From Myxococcales bacterium (GTDB taxonomy: Bacteria > Myxococcota_A > Polyangia > Nannocystales > Nannocystaceae), in assembly GCA_020633295.1 (NCBI GenBank), contig JACKDW010000011.1, forward strand, positions 186,001 through 250,000: a stretch of DNA of 64,000 bases, written 5' to 3'. The position numbers and the translations under genes are program-made. How positions within the stretch are numbered: position 1 is the first letter of the stretch; each line of letters begins with the position of its first letter. Shown here piece by piece: positions 26,303-35,945 of this stretch. The notes under the pieces are model-generated. The model ran no database searches and was not told the DNA's origin. It saw nothing but the letters and a program-made list of their open reading frames with translations.

Positions 26303-28627
26303 TCACTCGTAGAGGAACCTGTAGTCGGAGATGAGGTAGGTCATCACGGCCATCCAGGCGCGCACCGTGTAGTTCGGGTCCTGCTGGATCCACTGCGACT
26401 CCGGCAGGTCCTGGGCGGGGTTGAGCGGGTTCGCGCGCGCCTGGCACTGCCACGTGAGGTAGCCGTTGCCCGGGTCGCTGGCGACGAGCGCCGCGCCCTC
26501 CTTCCATGTCTCCACGAACAGGTTGAAGGTGTGCTCGATCTCGGGGTCGGTGAGCTCGAGATCCTCGCCCAGCACGCGGTAGTGCAGGTGCTGGATGTTG
26601 GCCTTGATCGCGTCGATCGCCTCCGGGACCGCGAAGCCCGACTCGCTCTCGGGCATCACGTCGAGCTCGACGTGCGGGAACAGCAGGCGCTCCTCGGCCG
26701 GCTTCGAGAAGTCCCACGCCGTGGTCCCGCAGGAGACCTCGTTGGCGAGGCGCCACGCGACGCTCGCCATGATCCCGTTCATGCTCGTGAGCCGGTTGGT
26801 GACGGTGTCGGAGTCGATGCCGCCGTAGAGGATGCGGTAGTCGGTCAGCAGGTAGTCGCTGAGGTCCCAGCCGCGGATCCAGCGGGCGCCGGTGACGGCC
26901 GAGATCTTCTTCGCCAGCAGCTCGGGCGTCGAGAGGCGCCCGACGCCCATGCCCTCGTAGAGCGCCGGGTCGCCGCCCTCGGGCATCTCGACCGCGCGGG
27001 CGCGGAAGTAGGGGCTGAGCACGACGCCCGTGATGACGGTCTTGAGGTCGTAGCCCGAGTCGACGAACTCCTTGCCGATGCGCGAGAACTCTTCCTCCTG
27101 CGCGTACCAGGCCGACTGCCTCGCCTGGTAGTCAGACGCGGACGGGTCGGTCGGGTACGCGAGCGGCTCGAGGCCCGTGAGCCCGCGGTACACGGTGTAG
27201 GTCGTCGCCAGCGCGAAGCGGGGGTCGCCGGCGATGCGCGTGCCGAGCCACTGCAGCGCGACGCCGTAGTCGCTCGTCGGCATGTCCTCCTCGCCGAAGC
27301 CCGGGCTGAACATGTCGGTGTGCCACTCCTGCGCCGGGATGTACTCCTCTTGGTCGTACTCGTCGTACTTCTGGAAGCCGCCGGCGATCGGGTCGATGAT
27401 CGAGTGGCAGACCGTGCAGGCCGGGTTCTCGCGCGTCGGGTTGAGGTACTCGGTCGGCGCGGAGGGGTCGATCGGGCGCTCGGCGATCCGCAGGATGTCG
27501 GTCGCCAGGAACATGTCGAGGACCATGCGCGCGCGGTGGCGGTTGCGGTTGGTCGGCGTCGTCGGGAACCGGTTGAGGAACATCGGCGAGCTGAGGATGC
27601 CCGCGTGCGGCACGTTGACCGCGCCGCCGTCGGTGTTCATCGACAGCGTGCCCTCCACGAGGTCGCCGTAGGTCGCGCCGTCGGGGAACGACACGCCCGC
27701 CGGCTGGTAGATCGCGGCCGAGAAGGTGTTGAAGACCGTGTAGTTCGCCGTGACGATCTCGGTGAACGGCCGGTCGTTCTTGACGATGTACGCGATCAGG
27801 TCGAGCGGCTCGCGGGCGACCGCGAGGTTGATCGCGTAGCGCTGGTCGTCGGGGAGCGCGTCGTAGGCCGCGCCGGCGGCCGGCCACGCTGCCTCATCGA
27901 GCAGGTTGACCGCGAAGCCCGTGTAGGCCAGGTAGCGGTCGGTGAGGAGCATGTCGTTGAAGATCTCCTCGAGCCGGACGAAGAACGCGTCCTCGTTGAG
28001 CATGCCGCGGACGACCCCGGGGAGCGCGTTCGCGCCGCCGGCGCGCACCGTGTCGACCTCCGCCTGCGTCGGCAGGCGGCCGACCAGGTGCAGGCTCGCC
28101 TTGCGCAGCGTCTCGACCTCGCTGAGCAGCACGACGCCCTCGATGGTCTCGCCGCTCTGCTCGTCGCACTCCTTCGGATCGTCGAGCTGCTCGATGAGCC
28201 GCTCGAGCGCCTTGTAGTCGTCGCTGTCCTCGTCGAGCACCTTGCCGCCGCCGTGGTCGGTCTTGCCCGAGGGCTTGGCGAGCAGCAGCGGGATGCCGTC
28301 GTACTGGTTGCGCGCCATCTCCGAGACGTTGTCGAAGTTGGCGTCGATGAAGCCGGGGTAGGTCGACGGCCACAGCTTGAACGCCGCGTTCTGCTCGCTC
28401 GCCAACCCGCCCGGCTCGTGACACCCGGCGCAGGACTTCATCGCGCCGCCGAGGATCTCGTTGGCGAAGAACTCCCGCGTCGACACGCACTCGTCGCCGT
28501 CGCCGTCCGCTCCGCAGCCCTGCAGCAGCCCGCCCCCGAGGCCGAGCGCGCCGATCAGCGCCGTCGGCAGCAGGCTCGGGCGACCTGCGCGCGGGCGCAC
28601 GATCTTTGAAATTAGTGTGCTTCGCAC
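26303..28627 (-). CDS. Cytochrome-c-like lipoprotein, DUF1588/DUF1592-type partner of DUF1501
   Basis: The roughly 774-residue product has a lipoprotein-like signal (GLLQGC) and two haem-binding motifs: CAGCH near residue 66 and CTVCH near 402. The second occurs in the context HAGILSSPMFLNRFPTTPTN...CHSIIDP, which resembles DUF1588 regions of planctomycete and myxobacterial Paracytochrome-c proteins. The remainder has several conserved helical blocks with no known catalytic residues. It should be a periplasmic or surface redox protein working with the exported DUF1501 protein encoded 32 bases downstream. GTG at 28627 is chosen because GGAGGT is spaced 6 bases before it; ATG at 28669 in frame is the alternative. 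Confidence 0.8.
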   Translation of the reverse strand: MRSTLISKIVRPRAGRPSLLPTALIGALGLGGGLLQGCGADGDGDECVSTREFFANEILGGAMKSCAGCHEPGGLASEQNAAFKLWPSTYPGFIDANFDNVSEMARNQYDGIPLLLAKPSGKTDHGGGKVLDEDSDDYKALERLIEQLDDPKECDEQSGETIEGVVLLSEVETLRKASLHLVGRLPTQAEVDTVRAGGANALPGVVRGMLNEDAFFVRLEEIFNDMLLTDRYLAYTGFAVNLLDEAAWPAAGAAYDALPDDQRYAINLAVAREPLDLIAYIVKNDRPFTEIVTANYTVFNTFSAAIYQPAGVSFPDGATYGDLVEGTLSMNTDGGAVNVPHAGILSSPMFLNRFPTTPTNRNRHRARMVLDMFLATDILRIAERPIDPSAPTEYLNPTRENPACTVCHSIIDPIAGGFQKYDEYDQEEYIPAQEWHTDMFSPGFGEEDMPTSDYGVALQWLGTRIAGDPRFALATTYTVYRGLTGLEPLAYPTDPSASDYQARQSAWYAQEEEFSRIGKEFVDSGYDLKTVITGVVLSPYFRARAVEMPEGGDPALYEGMGVGRLSTPELLAKKISAVTGARWIRGWDLSDYLLTDYRILYGGIDSDTVTNRLTSMNGIMASVAWRLANEVSCGTTAWDFSKPAEERLLFPHVELDVMPESESGFAVPEAIDAIKANIQHLHYRVLGEDLELTDPEIEHTFNLFVETWKEGAALVASDPGNGYLTWQCQARANPLNPAQDLPESQWIQQDPNYTVRAWMAVMTYLISDYRFLYE

Positions 28628-28633
28628 GACGCC

Positions 28634-28639
28634 ACCTCC
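28634..28639 (-). promoter_or_regulatory. Shine-Dalgarno deciding the cytochrome-like gene start
   Basis: Minus-strand GGAGGT, a near-perfect ribosome-binding site, ends 6 bases before the GTG at 28627. It supports that start over the ATG 42 bases further upstream. Confidence 0.65.
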
Positions 28640-28839
28640 ATCCAGGTCAACCATCGACGTGTGTATCATCGGCCAGGCCGCGCGCGATGTCTACCGGCCC
28701 CGCGCGCGCGCGCGTGACCTCGAGCGTGGCGCTCGAACCCCGGCGTCGACGGGGGCGCATCCGCGAGGGGCGTGTCCGGGTCCTCGCGACGCCGCGCGTC
28801 GCTCGGCGTCGCGGGTGAACTCGCGAGACCGCGGCCGAC

Positions 28840-31800
28840 TCAGTCCCGCGACGCGTAGGCCATGAGCGCCTGGTAGGCGAGATCCTCGCTCGCGCCGTTG
28901 TATTGCACCAGCGGGTCCATGTACGTCCTCACGGACTCCTGCCGCTCGGCCGCCGGCGCGCCCTCGAGCTCGAGCGCGAGCAGCTGCGCGATCGAGAGGA
29001 AGCCCTGCGGGAGGCGGCTGTCGTCTGCGGACCTCATCGCGTCCAGCGCGCCGTGGAGGCGGGGGCCGTCGCGGCCCTGCAGCGCGTCCATCAACTCGAT
29101 CGCGCGCCGGATGTCCGCAGGCGCGTCGTCGCGCGCGGTCGCCTCGAGCACGCGCGCCCACCAGCGCGTGCCCGTCAGGCGCATGTGACCGGCGGTCTTG
29201 CGGAACACCTTGTAGGTGCGCTCGAACCACTGCTCCCAGTCCGGCGCGCCCGCGACGAGCTTGCCCTGCTCGGTCAGCCACATGTGCATCAGCGACGCGC
29301 TCGGGTAGTCGCAGTACTTCAGGCCCGAGTTGTCGCACTGCGCCGTCTCCGGGTCGTCGTGCGCGCGCATGAGCAGCGACGCCTGCTCGACCTCGTAGAG
29401 CACGTGCGGGTCGCGGAGGTCGCCGATGCCCTCGCGCGGGTACGGCCGGCGCTCGATCCCGCCGAGGACCTCGAGCAGCGGCGCGGGCGTCCAGCGGATC
29501 GAGTGCAGGAAGCCGGCGGAGTCCTTCATGAAGCGCGCACGCTCGGCGCCGGTGTCGAGCAGCGGGTGCGCGTCGGAGTTGGCCGTGCGCCCGCGCAGGA
29601 ACTCGTGGATCATGCGCTTGTTGGCGACGATGAGCCCGTCCATCTGCCCCACGTCGTGGATGCCGAGCACGCGCAGCTCCTCGTCGAGGGCCTCCCAGCC
29701 GAGCGGCGTCGGGTCGAGCTGACCGACCTCGCCGTCCTTGACCGCGACGATCATCCAGTCGCTGTCGCCGACGCGCAGGATCATGTAGTCCGAGAACTCT
29801 TGGTCGAGCGCGGTGAGCACCGTGAGCAGCAGCTGGTCGCTGAGCTCGTAGCCCTGCAGCCACTGCGCCATCACGCCGTCGTCCTTCAGGTAGCGCTTGA
29901 CCTCGCGGTAGAACTCGACGGTGAACAGGCTCGAGACCCCGCTGACCCAGGGGTTCGTGGGCTCGGAGATGATGAAGTCGTAGGTCTGCGAGGCGCCGGC
30001 GAAGTAGGCCTTCGCGTCGTCGAACCAGATGTGGTTGCGCGGGTCCTCGTAGGCGCGGCGGTTGATCGCCAGGAATTCGCGCGAGCCCTGGACCATCTCG
30101 GGCTCGATCTCGATGGTGTCGAGCCGCTCGAGCACCGGGGAGCCGAGCGTGACGTGGCACGTCACGCCCGAGCCGAAGCCGATGAGCGCGCCGTGGGTTG
30201 AGTCGGGGCGGAACATCATCGGGATCAGCCCGACGAGGATCTGGTTGGGCTCGTCCCCCGCGATGTCCGGCCCGAGCCGCGGGTCGCGGCCCTCGGGGTA
30301 GCGCGTGAGCACCACGGAGGCGTCGGGCTTGCCGTTGGTGTAGATGACCCGGTAGCCCTCGTGGACGACGCGGTCGACGACCGAGACCGAGGCCGTGCGC
30401 CCGTCGACGTAGGAGATCATGCGGTAGTCCGAGTCCGGCAGGCGCGTGCGGCCGTTGCGGAACACCGTCGACGTCAGGACCATGGGGTCGACCGTGATGA
30501 TGAAGAAGCCGGCGCTCAGCGCGAGCACGCCGCCGATGACGGCCGTGCGCGTGGTCCCGACGAGGCGCGCGCGCAGCTGCTTCGTCGCCTTGTCGTCGTC
30601 CGCGGACGCGCGCGTGACCTCGCGCGCGAGCAGGAGGACGCCGAGCACGATGTCGACGCCGGCGCCGAGCACGAGCACGTTCTTGAGCCCGATCAGCGGC
30701 ATCAGCAGCAGGCCCGCCGTGACCGCGCCCGCGATCGCGCCGAGCGTGTTGAGCCCGTACACGCGCCCGATCACGCCCTCCGGCTGACCGCGCTTGAGCA
30801 GCACGTGCGTCAGCAGCGGGAGCGTCATGCCGGCGCAGAAGGTCGCGGGCAGCATGATCAGCAGGCACAGCAGGTAGCGCAGCGCGTTGAAGCCGATCCA
30901 CAGCGTCACCGTGCGCTCGTCGCCGGAGAGCAGCGCGCCCATCGCGAGCACCGCGACGCGGTACAGCGGCAAGGTCGCGATCGCCGAGAGCCCCATGATC
31001 AGCTGGACGAGCCCGAGCACGACCTCCGGGTGCTTGTAGCGATCCATGCGACGCCGGACCCACAGGCCGCCGAGCGCCATGCCGAAGATGAACGCCGAGA
31101 GCATGACCTCGAAGGAGTGCGTCGCGCTGCCGATGACCATCGAGAGCAGGCGGATCCACGAGATCTCGTACATGAAGGACGACAGCCCGGTGCCGAACGC
31201 GACGGCCAGGAACAGCAGCACCATCGCGCCGGCGCTCGTGTTGGCGGGCGTCTCCTCCGGCCGCGCGGTGATCGGCGGCGCGGTGTCCTTGTGCCGCAGC
31301 GCGACGATCATGATCAGGATGTTGAGCGACGCCGCGACCATCAGCGTGCCCGGCAGGCCGACGCTCTTGACCAGCACGAAGCCCGAGAACACCGCGCCGA
31401 GCGACGCGCCGAGGCTGTTGGTGAAGTACAGGATGCTCAGGATCTCGCCGGAGCGCGCGGGCTCCTCGCGCAGGATGCCGGCGCTCATCAGCGGGAAGGT
31501 CATGCCCAGGAACACGCAGGGCGGCAGGATCATCAGGCCGGCCAGGCACCACTTGATCATCGCCACGCCGCCCGCGGTGCCGACCGCCGGGAACAGCACG
31601 TCGTAGCTGATGCGCATGACGAAGTCGGCGATGCTCGGGAACGCGAGCGCGTACAGCCCGATCGCGCCCTCGATCACGCCGTAGGCGCGCACCGGCGAGC
31701 GCACGCCCGCGAGCCGGCGCGAGGCGATCAGGGCGCCCAGCGACATCCCGCCCATGAACAGGCTGAGCACCAGGACCTGAGCTGTAGACGCGCTGCCGAC

Positions 31801-31896
31801 GAATTGCCGGATGTACCGCGACCAGATCGACTCGTAGATCAGCCCGCTGACGCCGGACAGGAAGAACAGGAGGAACAGACCGCGGAACCGCGCCAT
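28840..31896 (-). CDS. Fused multi-helix membrane protein and spermidine-synthase-like domain
   Basis: The 1018-residue protein begins with MARFRGLFLLFFLSGVSGLIYE, the conserved start of the fused transporter/spermidine-synthase family. About 14 transmembrane helices follow (to about residue 500). A Rossmann domain comes next (about 545-740) with IGFGSGVTCHVT, the acidic DTIEIEPEMV and ISEPTNPWVSGVSSLFT, matching polyamine-synthase folds. The remaining 270 residues are hydrophilic and unassigned. The typical catalytic Asp of spermidine synthase lies in the region written here as SEPTNPW, so classic aminopropyl transfer is doubtful. The function of the family is unknown. It is divergent from the lipoprotein gene at 32025 with 128 bases between the starts. 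Confidence 0.85.
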   Translation of the reverse strand: MARFRGLFLLFFLSGVSGLIYESIWSRYIRQFVGSASTAQVLVLSLFMGGMSLGALIASRRLAGVRSPVRAYGVIEGAIGLYALAFPSIADFVMRISYDVLFPAVGTAGGVAMIKWCLAGLMILPPCVFLGMTFPLMSAGILREEPARSGEILSILYFTNSLGASLGAVFSGFVLVKSVGLPGTLMVAASLNILIMIVALRHKDTAPPITARPEETPANTSAGAMVLLFLAVAFGTGLSSFMYEISWIRLLSMVIGSATHSFEVMLSAFIFGMALGGLWVRRRMDRYKHPEVVLGLVQLIMGLSAIATLPLYRVAVLAMGALLSGDERTVTLWIGFNALRYLLCLLIMLPATFCAGMTLPLLTHVLLKRGQPEGVIGRVYGLNTLGAIAGAVTAGLLLMPLIGLKNVLVLGAGVDIVLGVLLLAREVTRASADDDKATKQLRARLVGTTRTAVIGGVLALSAGFFIITVDPMVLTSTVFRNGRTRLPDSDYRMISYVDGRTASVSVVDRVVHEGYRVIYTNGKPDASVVLTRYPEGRDPRLGPDIAGDEPNQILVGLIPMMFRPDSTHGALIGFGSGVTCHVTLGSPVLERLDTIEIEPEMVQGSREFLAINRRAYEDPRNHIWFDDAKAYFAGASQTYDFIISEPTNPWVSGVSSLFTVEFYREVKRYLKDDGVMAQWLQGYELSDQLLLTVLTALDQEFSDYMILRVGDSDWMIVAVKDGEVGQLDPTPLGWEALDEELRVLGIHDVGQMDGLIVANKRMIHEFLRGRTANSDAHPLLDTGAERARFMKDSAGFLHSIRWTPAPLLEVLGGIERRPYPREGIGDLRDPHVLYEVEQASLLMRAHDDPETAQCDNSGLKYCDYPSASLMHMWLTEQGKLVAGAPDWEQWFERTYKVFRKTAGHMRLTGTRWWARVLEATARDDAPADIRRAIELMDALQGRDGPRLHGALDAMRSADDSRLPQGFLSIAQLLALELEGAPAAERQESVRTYMDPLVQYNGASEDLAYQALMAYASRD

Positions 31897-32024
31897 GGGC
31901 GGCGAACATACCCTGACCACCCCCGATCCACACGAATGCGGCGGATCGGCGCGGGGCGACGCGCGCGGGCTCGCGCGGGCTCGCGGCGCTTCCGGGCGCG
32001 AGGACGCCGTGGCAGGGTGGAGCG

Positions 32025-32768
32025 GTGCGGACACCGGCCCTGTCGCTCGCGGTGACGTGCGCGCTGCTGGGCGCCGCGTGCGAGCTGAACCTGCGATACG
32101 ACGAGCGGAGCTTCCCGCAGCCGGTCGAGGTCATCGACGTCGCCGGTGACTCGAGCGAGGTCGAGCTCGTGCTCGCGCCGACCCCAGACGGCGCCGTGCT
32201 GGTCGAGCGGACCATGCGCTGGAACTCCGGGACGCCGCGCGGCGACTGGTTCACCTCGGCGAGCACGCTGCGGCTCGCGAGCGACTGCGACGCGGTGACC
32301 GAGGTCTGCGACGCGAGCTACCTGATCACGACGCCGCTGCCCGTCATCCTGCGGACGCGCGTCGACTCGGGGCACGGTCACGTCACCGTCACGGGCGCGC
32401 GCGGCCTCGAGGTCGCGCGCGGCGACGGGCGCGTCGAGATGAGCGCCGTCTCGGGCGCGATCGACATCGTCACGGGGTCGGGGGCCGTCGTCGGCGCTGC
32501 GCTGCGCGCGAGCAGCTGCGCGATCCGGACCGGCAGCGGCGCGGTCGGGCTCGCGTTCACGCGCGCGCCGGACTCCGTGCGGATCGAGACCGAGTCGGGC
32601 GCTGTCTCGGTGCTCGTGCCGCCGGGCTCGTACCGGCTCGCGCTCGCCTCGGAGCGCGGCGCGATCGAGACCGAGGGCGTCGAGCACGAGCCGCGCGCGC
32701 TCGCCGAGATCGCGATCACGACGGACCGCGGGGACATCGAGGTCCACGGCGTGGACCTGTCCAACTAG
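32025..32768 (+). CDS. Lipoprotein with DUF4097-like beta-helix repeats
   Basis: The 247-residue product has a lipoprotein signal (ALLGAAC) and then repeated beta-strand units of the type GxVxxxxxSGxIxxxTGSGxV (for example SGAIDIVTGSGAV, ETESGAVSVLVPPG, TTDRGDIEVHG). This is the pattern of DUF4097/adhesin-type right-handed beta-helices found in bacterial envelope proteins. GTG at 32025 is preceded by AGGGTGGAG. The role is unknown; envelope stress or adhesion links seen in other DUF4097 proteins cannot be inferred here. Confidence 0.78.
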   Translation: MRTPALSLAVTCALLGAACELNLRYDERSFPQPVEVIDVAGDSSEVELVLAPTPDGAVLVERTMRWNSGTPRGDWFTSASTLRLASDCDAVTEVCDASYLITTPLPVILRTRVDSGHGHVTVTGARGLEVARGDGRVEMSAVSGAIDIVTGSGAVVGAALRASSCAIRTGSGAVGLAFTRAPDSVRIETESGAVSVLVPPGSYRLALASERGAIETEGVEHEPRALAEIAITTDRGDIEVHGVDLSN

Positions 32769-33034
32769 ACCGGTCGAACAGCAGGGGGCGCGCGTTCGCG
32801 CGGGCTTCAAGGCGCCTGGCGAAGCGGACACGCGCGGTCTCGCGCTGGCGGCGAGGCCGGCGTAACGCTGTTCGCGCGCCGGCCGGAGGATCGATGCGTG
32901 TACAGGTACCGCGCCCCGTGCAGGGGTCCTCCGAGGCGCAGGAGTGCGCTCGCCGGGCCCGCTCGATCTTCTGGATCCGGGTTGTTGAACGCGGTAACCT
33001 GAGCTTACAGCCGCTTACGCCGGGGATCTCGCGC

Positions 33035-33796
33035 ATGAACGACGATGAATTCGAGGACGACTACGCGAGCGAAGGCGACGACAACCAGGCGACGATCGAG
33101 TACGTCTACGAGTTCCTGTTCGACAACGGGAGCCGCAAGGAGTTCAGGATTCAGCTCGACTACGAGACCCTGAACATCATCAACGAGCCGCTCGACGAGT
33201 ACCCCGAGTGGACCGAGCTCGAGTACTGCAAGTGCCCGAATTGTCCGCTCGAGGAGGATGAGCACCCGCAGTGCCCGGTCGCGAAGGCGCTGTGGCACCT
33301 CATCGACGCGTTCAAAGATGTCCCGTCGGACACGGAGACCACCGTTCAGGTGCACACCAAGGCGCGCACCTACATCGGGCGGACCAAGACCGAGCGCGGC
33401 GTGAGCGCGATCCTGGGCCTGATGATGGCGTCGAGCGGCTGCCCCGTGCTCGGGCGCCTCAAGCCGATGGTGGAGACGCACCTGCCCTTCGCCACGCCCG
33501 ACGAGACGACCTACCGCATCCTGGCGATGTACCTGATGGGTCAGTACTTCGCGTACCGCCGCGGTGAGCGGGCCGACTGGGAGCTCGAGGAGCTGCTGGA
33601 CTTCTTCGAGGAGGTCCAGACGGTCAACGTCAGCTTCTGCAACCGCCTGCAGGCGATCGACAGCGAGGGCGCGTCGGTCAACGCGGTCGCGATCCTCGAG
33701 GACATGGCGAACTTCACCGGCTTCCTGATCCAGTCGGACGAGCTCGGCCGGCTCGAGAACATCTTCACGAACACCTCCGAGCGTCGCGGCTACTAG
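33035..33796 (+). CDS. Conserved-looking hypothetical protein with CxCxxC cluster
   Basis: The 253-residue acidic protein is not recognised. It starts with an Asp/Glu-rich segment, then a beta-strand-like region (YVYEFLFDNGSRKEFRIQLD) and a Cys motif CKCPNCPL...CPV (about residues 69-89). That motif could bind zinc or an iron-sulfur cluster. A mostly helical C-terminal half follows. There is no signal peptide or membrane helix, so it is cytoplasmic. Codon use matches neighbours. The start at 33035 gives the first Met before the conserved part; the frame is open upstream for 140 bases with poor coding bias. It converges on the moaD-moaE fusion gene. Confidence 0.75.
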   Translation: MNDDEFEDDYASEGDDNQATIEYVYEFLFDNGSRKEFRIQLDYETLNIINEPLDEYPEWTELEYCKCPNCPLEEDEHPQCPVAKALWHLIDAFKDVPSDTETTVQVHTKARTYIGRTKTERGVSAILGLMMASSGCPVLGRLKPMVETHLPFATPDETTYRILAMYLMGQYFAYRRGERADWELEELLDFFEEVQTVNVSFCNRLQAIDSEGASVNAVAILEDMANFTGFLIQSDELGRLENIFTNTSERRGY

Positions 33797-33897
33797 ACTC
33801 GCCCAGCGCTGCTCGCCGGAACTCAGACGCTCGCCTGGCGCTCCGCAGCGGCCCGACGGCCGCGCGTCGCGGGCGCGGCGCGCGTGTAGGTGAGGCC

Positions 33898-34611
33898 CTA
33901 CGGTCCGCGCCCGTACCAGGTCTCGCCGTCGTCGGAGACCTCGCGCTTCCAGATCGGCACGTCGCGCTTGAGCGCCTCGATCGCCGCGCGGCAGGCCGCG
34001 AAGGCCTCGGCGCGGTGCGGCGCCGAGGCGGCGATGACGACCGCCGTCTCGCCGATCCCCAGTCGACCGACGCGGTGATGGATCGCCACGCGCGCGCCGG
34101 GCGTCTCGCGCTCGATCGCCGCCGCGATCTCGCGCATCACCGTGAGCACCATCTCCGGGTAGGCCTCGTACTCGAGGTGATCGATCGACTTGCCCATGCT
34201 GCGCCTGCGGACGTTGCCGATGAAGCTCGTGATGCCGCCCGCGTGGCGATGCGCGACCGCGTCGATCACCCGCGCGGGGTCCAGCGGCGCGTCGGTCAGG
34301 ACGAAGCGCGCGGCGTCGCTGGCCGCGTCGTCGTCTGGCGCGCCGTCGCTGCCGCCGCTGACCGGCGGGATCAGGGCGACCTCGGCGGGCGCGTCGATCG
34401 TCTCGTCGTCGGTCGCGAAGGCGTGGTCGACCGCGACGCGACAGTGCGCGAGCGAGCTGGCGAGCTCGGGGTGCGCCGCGGCGACGTGCTCGAGCAGCGC
34501 GCGCACGGTCGCGCCGCGCGGCAGCTCGATCGAGATTGACTCGCGTCGCAGGCGGTCGCGGAGTCCAGCGAACAGCAGGACGGTGAGGGTCACGCGGGGG
34601 ACGTCGGACAT
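33898..34611 (-). CDS. moaX: MoaD-MoaE fusion, molybdopterin synthase
   Basis: Residues 1-87 form a MoaD ubiquitin-like domain ending PPVSGG (Gly86-Gly87). Residues from about 100 to 237 form a MoaE domain with TSFIGNVRRRS, HHRVGRLGIGE and KRDVPIWKRE. Together they are the two subunits of molybdopterin synthase, which converts cyclic pyranopterin monophosphate into molybdopterin using sulfur carried on the MoaD C-terminal Gly-Gly. In the fusion the Gly-Gly is internal and followed by Ser, as in mycobacterial MoaX, where cleavage after the Gly-Gly is reported to be needed. No other moa genes are nearby. The gene symbol follows the mycobacterial precedent. Confidence 0.92.
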   Translation of the reverse strand: MSDVPRVTLTVLLFAGLRDRLRRESISIELPRGATVRALLEHVAAAHPELASSLAHCRVAVDHAFATDDETIDAPAEVALIPPVSGGSDGAPDDDAASDAARFVLTDAPLDPARVIDAVAHRHAGGITSFIGNVRRRSMGKSIDHLEYEAYPEMVLTVMREIAAAIERETPGARVAIHHRVGRLGIGETAVVIAASAPHRAEAFAACRAAIEALKRDVPIWKREVSDDGETWYGRGP

Positions 34612-34934
34612 GGTCGGTTCAGGAGTCGGCGCGCGGGGTCGGGGTGTGCACGGAGGATCACGCCGCGAGCGCGCGGCTGTGATACGGCGAGAGAACGCGG
34701 CTGAAGCTCACAGGGCGACGACGCGCGAGCGGGCGAGCCCGCCCTTTCAGATCCGAGACGACAAGGCAAATTCATGTCCAAGGTCGACCGGCGTGGTGGA
34801 GCGCGCCCCGAAATTTCGTGCGTCGCCGGGTGCGATCATATCCTACTGAAGCCGTGACGGCGCGCACCGCCCAGTCGAACCGTCGTGATGTGGAGGCGGG
34901 CGCGTCCGATGCCCACGAAAGCTGCCCCGACCCT
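34612..34934. other. Divergent intergenic region
   Basis: This stretch lies between the moaD-moaE start and the assumed start of the SprT-like gene. It contains mixed-composition DNA from 34740 to 34930 that could hold promoters for both. If the SprT-like gene begins at GTG 34818 the gap is only about 200 bases. No RNA gene or repeat is seen. Confidence 0.4.
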
Positions 34935-35774
34935 ATGCTGACCTCGTCCCACGCCGCCCCCGTGGCCCCGTCTCCTGCCTCGCGCGAGTCGTGCGCGCGC
35001 CCTGGAAACGCCGCCTCGAGGGCTCCGCGCGCGTCGACGCTGCGCCCGCTGCCGCGGCCCGGTCCGCTCGCGCAGGACTGGTCGGAGGAGGACGAGCAGG
35101 CGCTGCGTCAGGTGCTGCAGCGGCGGCTCAAGGCCTATCTCCGGCGCGGGCGGGCGCGGGTCATCTTCACCGACAACCTCCACACCATGGTCTCGATCAA
35201 GCGCGGGCAGGGCGTGCTCACCTTCCGCATCCACCGGATGTTCGCCGAGGCGCCGCCCATGGTGCTCCGCGCCGTCGCCCGCTACGCCGAGGATCACGAC
35301 CGCGACTCCGCGACGCTCGTGCGCGAGTTCATCGACTGCAACGAGCACTTGATCCGCCGGCGCGGACGTCCGCGGACGGTCGACCTCGACGTCGAGGGGC
35401 GGCACCACAACCTGCTCGAGCTGTTCGACGAGCTCAACGAGCGCTACTTCGACGGCTCGATCCAGGCGCGGATCACCTGGGGGCCGCGCCGCGGTCGCGG
35501 TCGCTCGCGCGACTCGATCAAGCTCGGCAGCTACACCGTCGAGGACGCGCTGATCCGAATTCACCCGGTGCTCGACGCGAGCGACGTCCCGCGCTTCTTC
35601 GTCGCGTGGATCGTCTATCACGAGATGCTGCACGAGGTGCACGACATGCCGATCATCGACGGTCGCCGCGTGTATCACACCGCGGAGTTCCGCCGCGCCG
35701 AGGCGCGCTTCGAGCACTACGCCGAGGCGATCCTGTGGGAGCGCTCCAACCTGCACCGGCTGCTCGAGCGCTGA
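34935..35774 (+). CDS. SprT-like zinc metalloprotease domain protein
   Basis: The roughly 279-residue protein has a Pro/Ala/Ser-rich N-terminus. A SprT-like core runs from about residue 160, with LFDELNERYFDGSI, ITWG, KLGSYTVEDALIRIHPVLD and the zinc site YHEMLHEVH (HExxH at about 229-233). A later RRAEARFEHYAEA segment supplies a possible third ligand. SprT/Spartan proteins cleave proteins near DNA in eukaryotes; bacterial members are mostly uncharacterised. The start is uncertain: in-frame GTG at 34818 and ATG at 34935 are both possible and neither has a good ribosome-binding site. It is followed by the malic enzyme gene after 171 bases. Confidence 0.8.
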   Translation: MLTSSHAAPVAPSPASRESCARPGNAASRAPRASTLRPLPRPGPLAQDWSEEDEQALRQVLQRRLKAYLRRGRARVIFTDNLHTMVSIKRGQGVLTFRIHRMFAEAPPMVLRAVARYAEDHDRDSATLVREFIDCNEHLIRRRGRPRTVDLDVEGRHHNLLELFDELNERYFDGSIQARITWGPRRGRGRSRDSIKLGSYTVEDALIRIHPVLDASDVPRFFVAWIVYHEMLHEVHDMPIIDGRRVYHTAEFRRAEARFEHYAEAILWERSNLHRLLER

Positions 35775-35945
35775 CGTCGTGAGGGCGCGCGCGAGCGCAG
35801 ACGTGCTCGCGCGGGGCGCCGCGCGGGCGCGCTCGACGTCTTCGCGCGCGCACGGCCGCGCGGGGCGTGCCACTCCGCGCGATCGTGTTCGCGCGCGCGC
35901 GTCCAGGCCGTGACGCGGCGCGCGACGACGAGTATGGTCGCGTCG

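Noticed and set aside
28691..32266. 1191-codon minus-strand frame overlapping the spermidine-synthase fusion
   Set aside because: Its translation is low-complexity Arg/Ala/Gly, while another frame on the same strand has membrane helices and a Rossmann motif.
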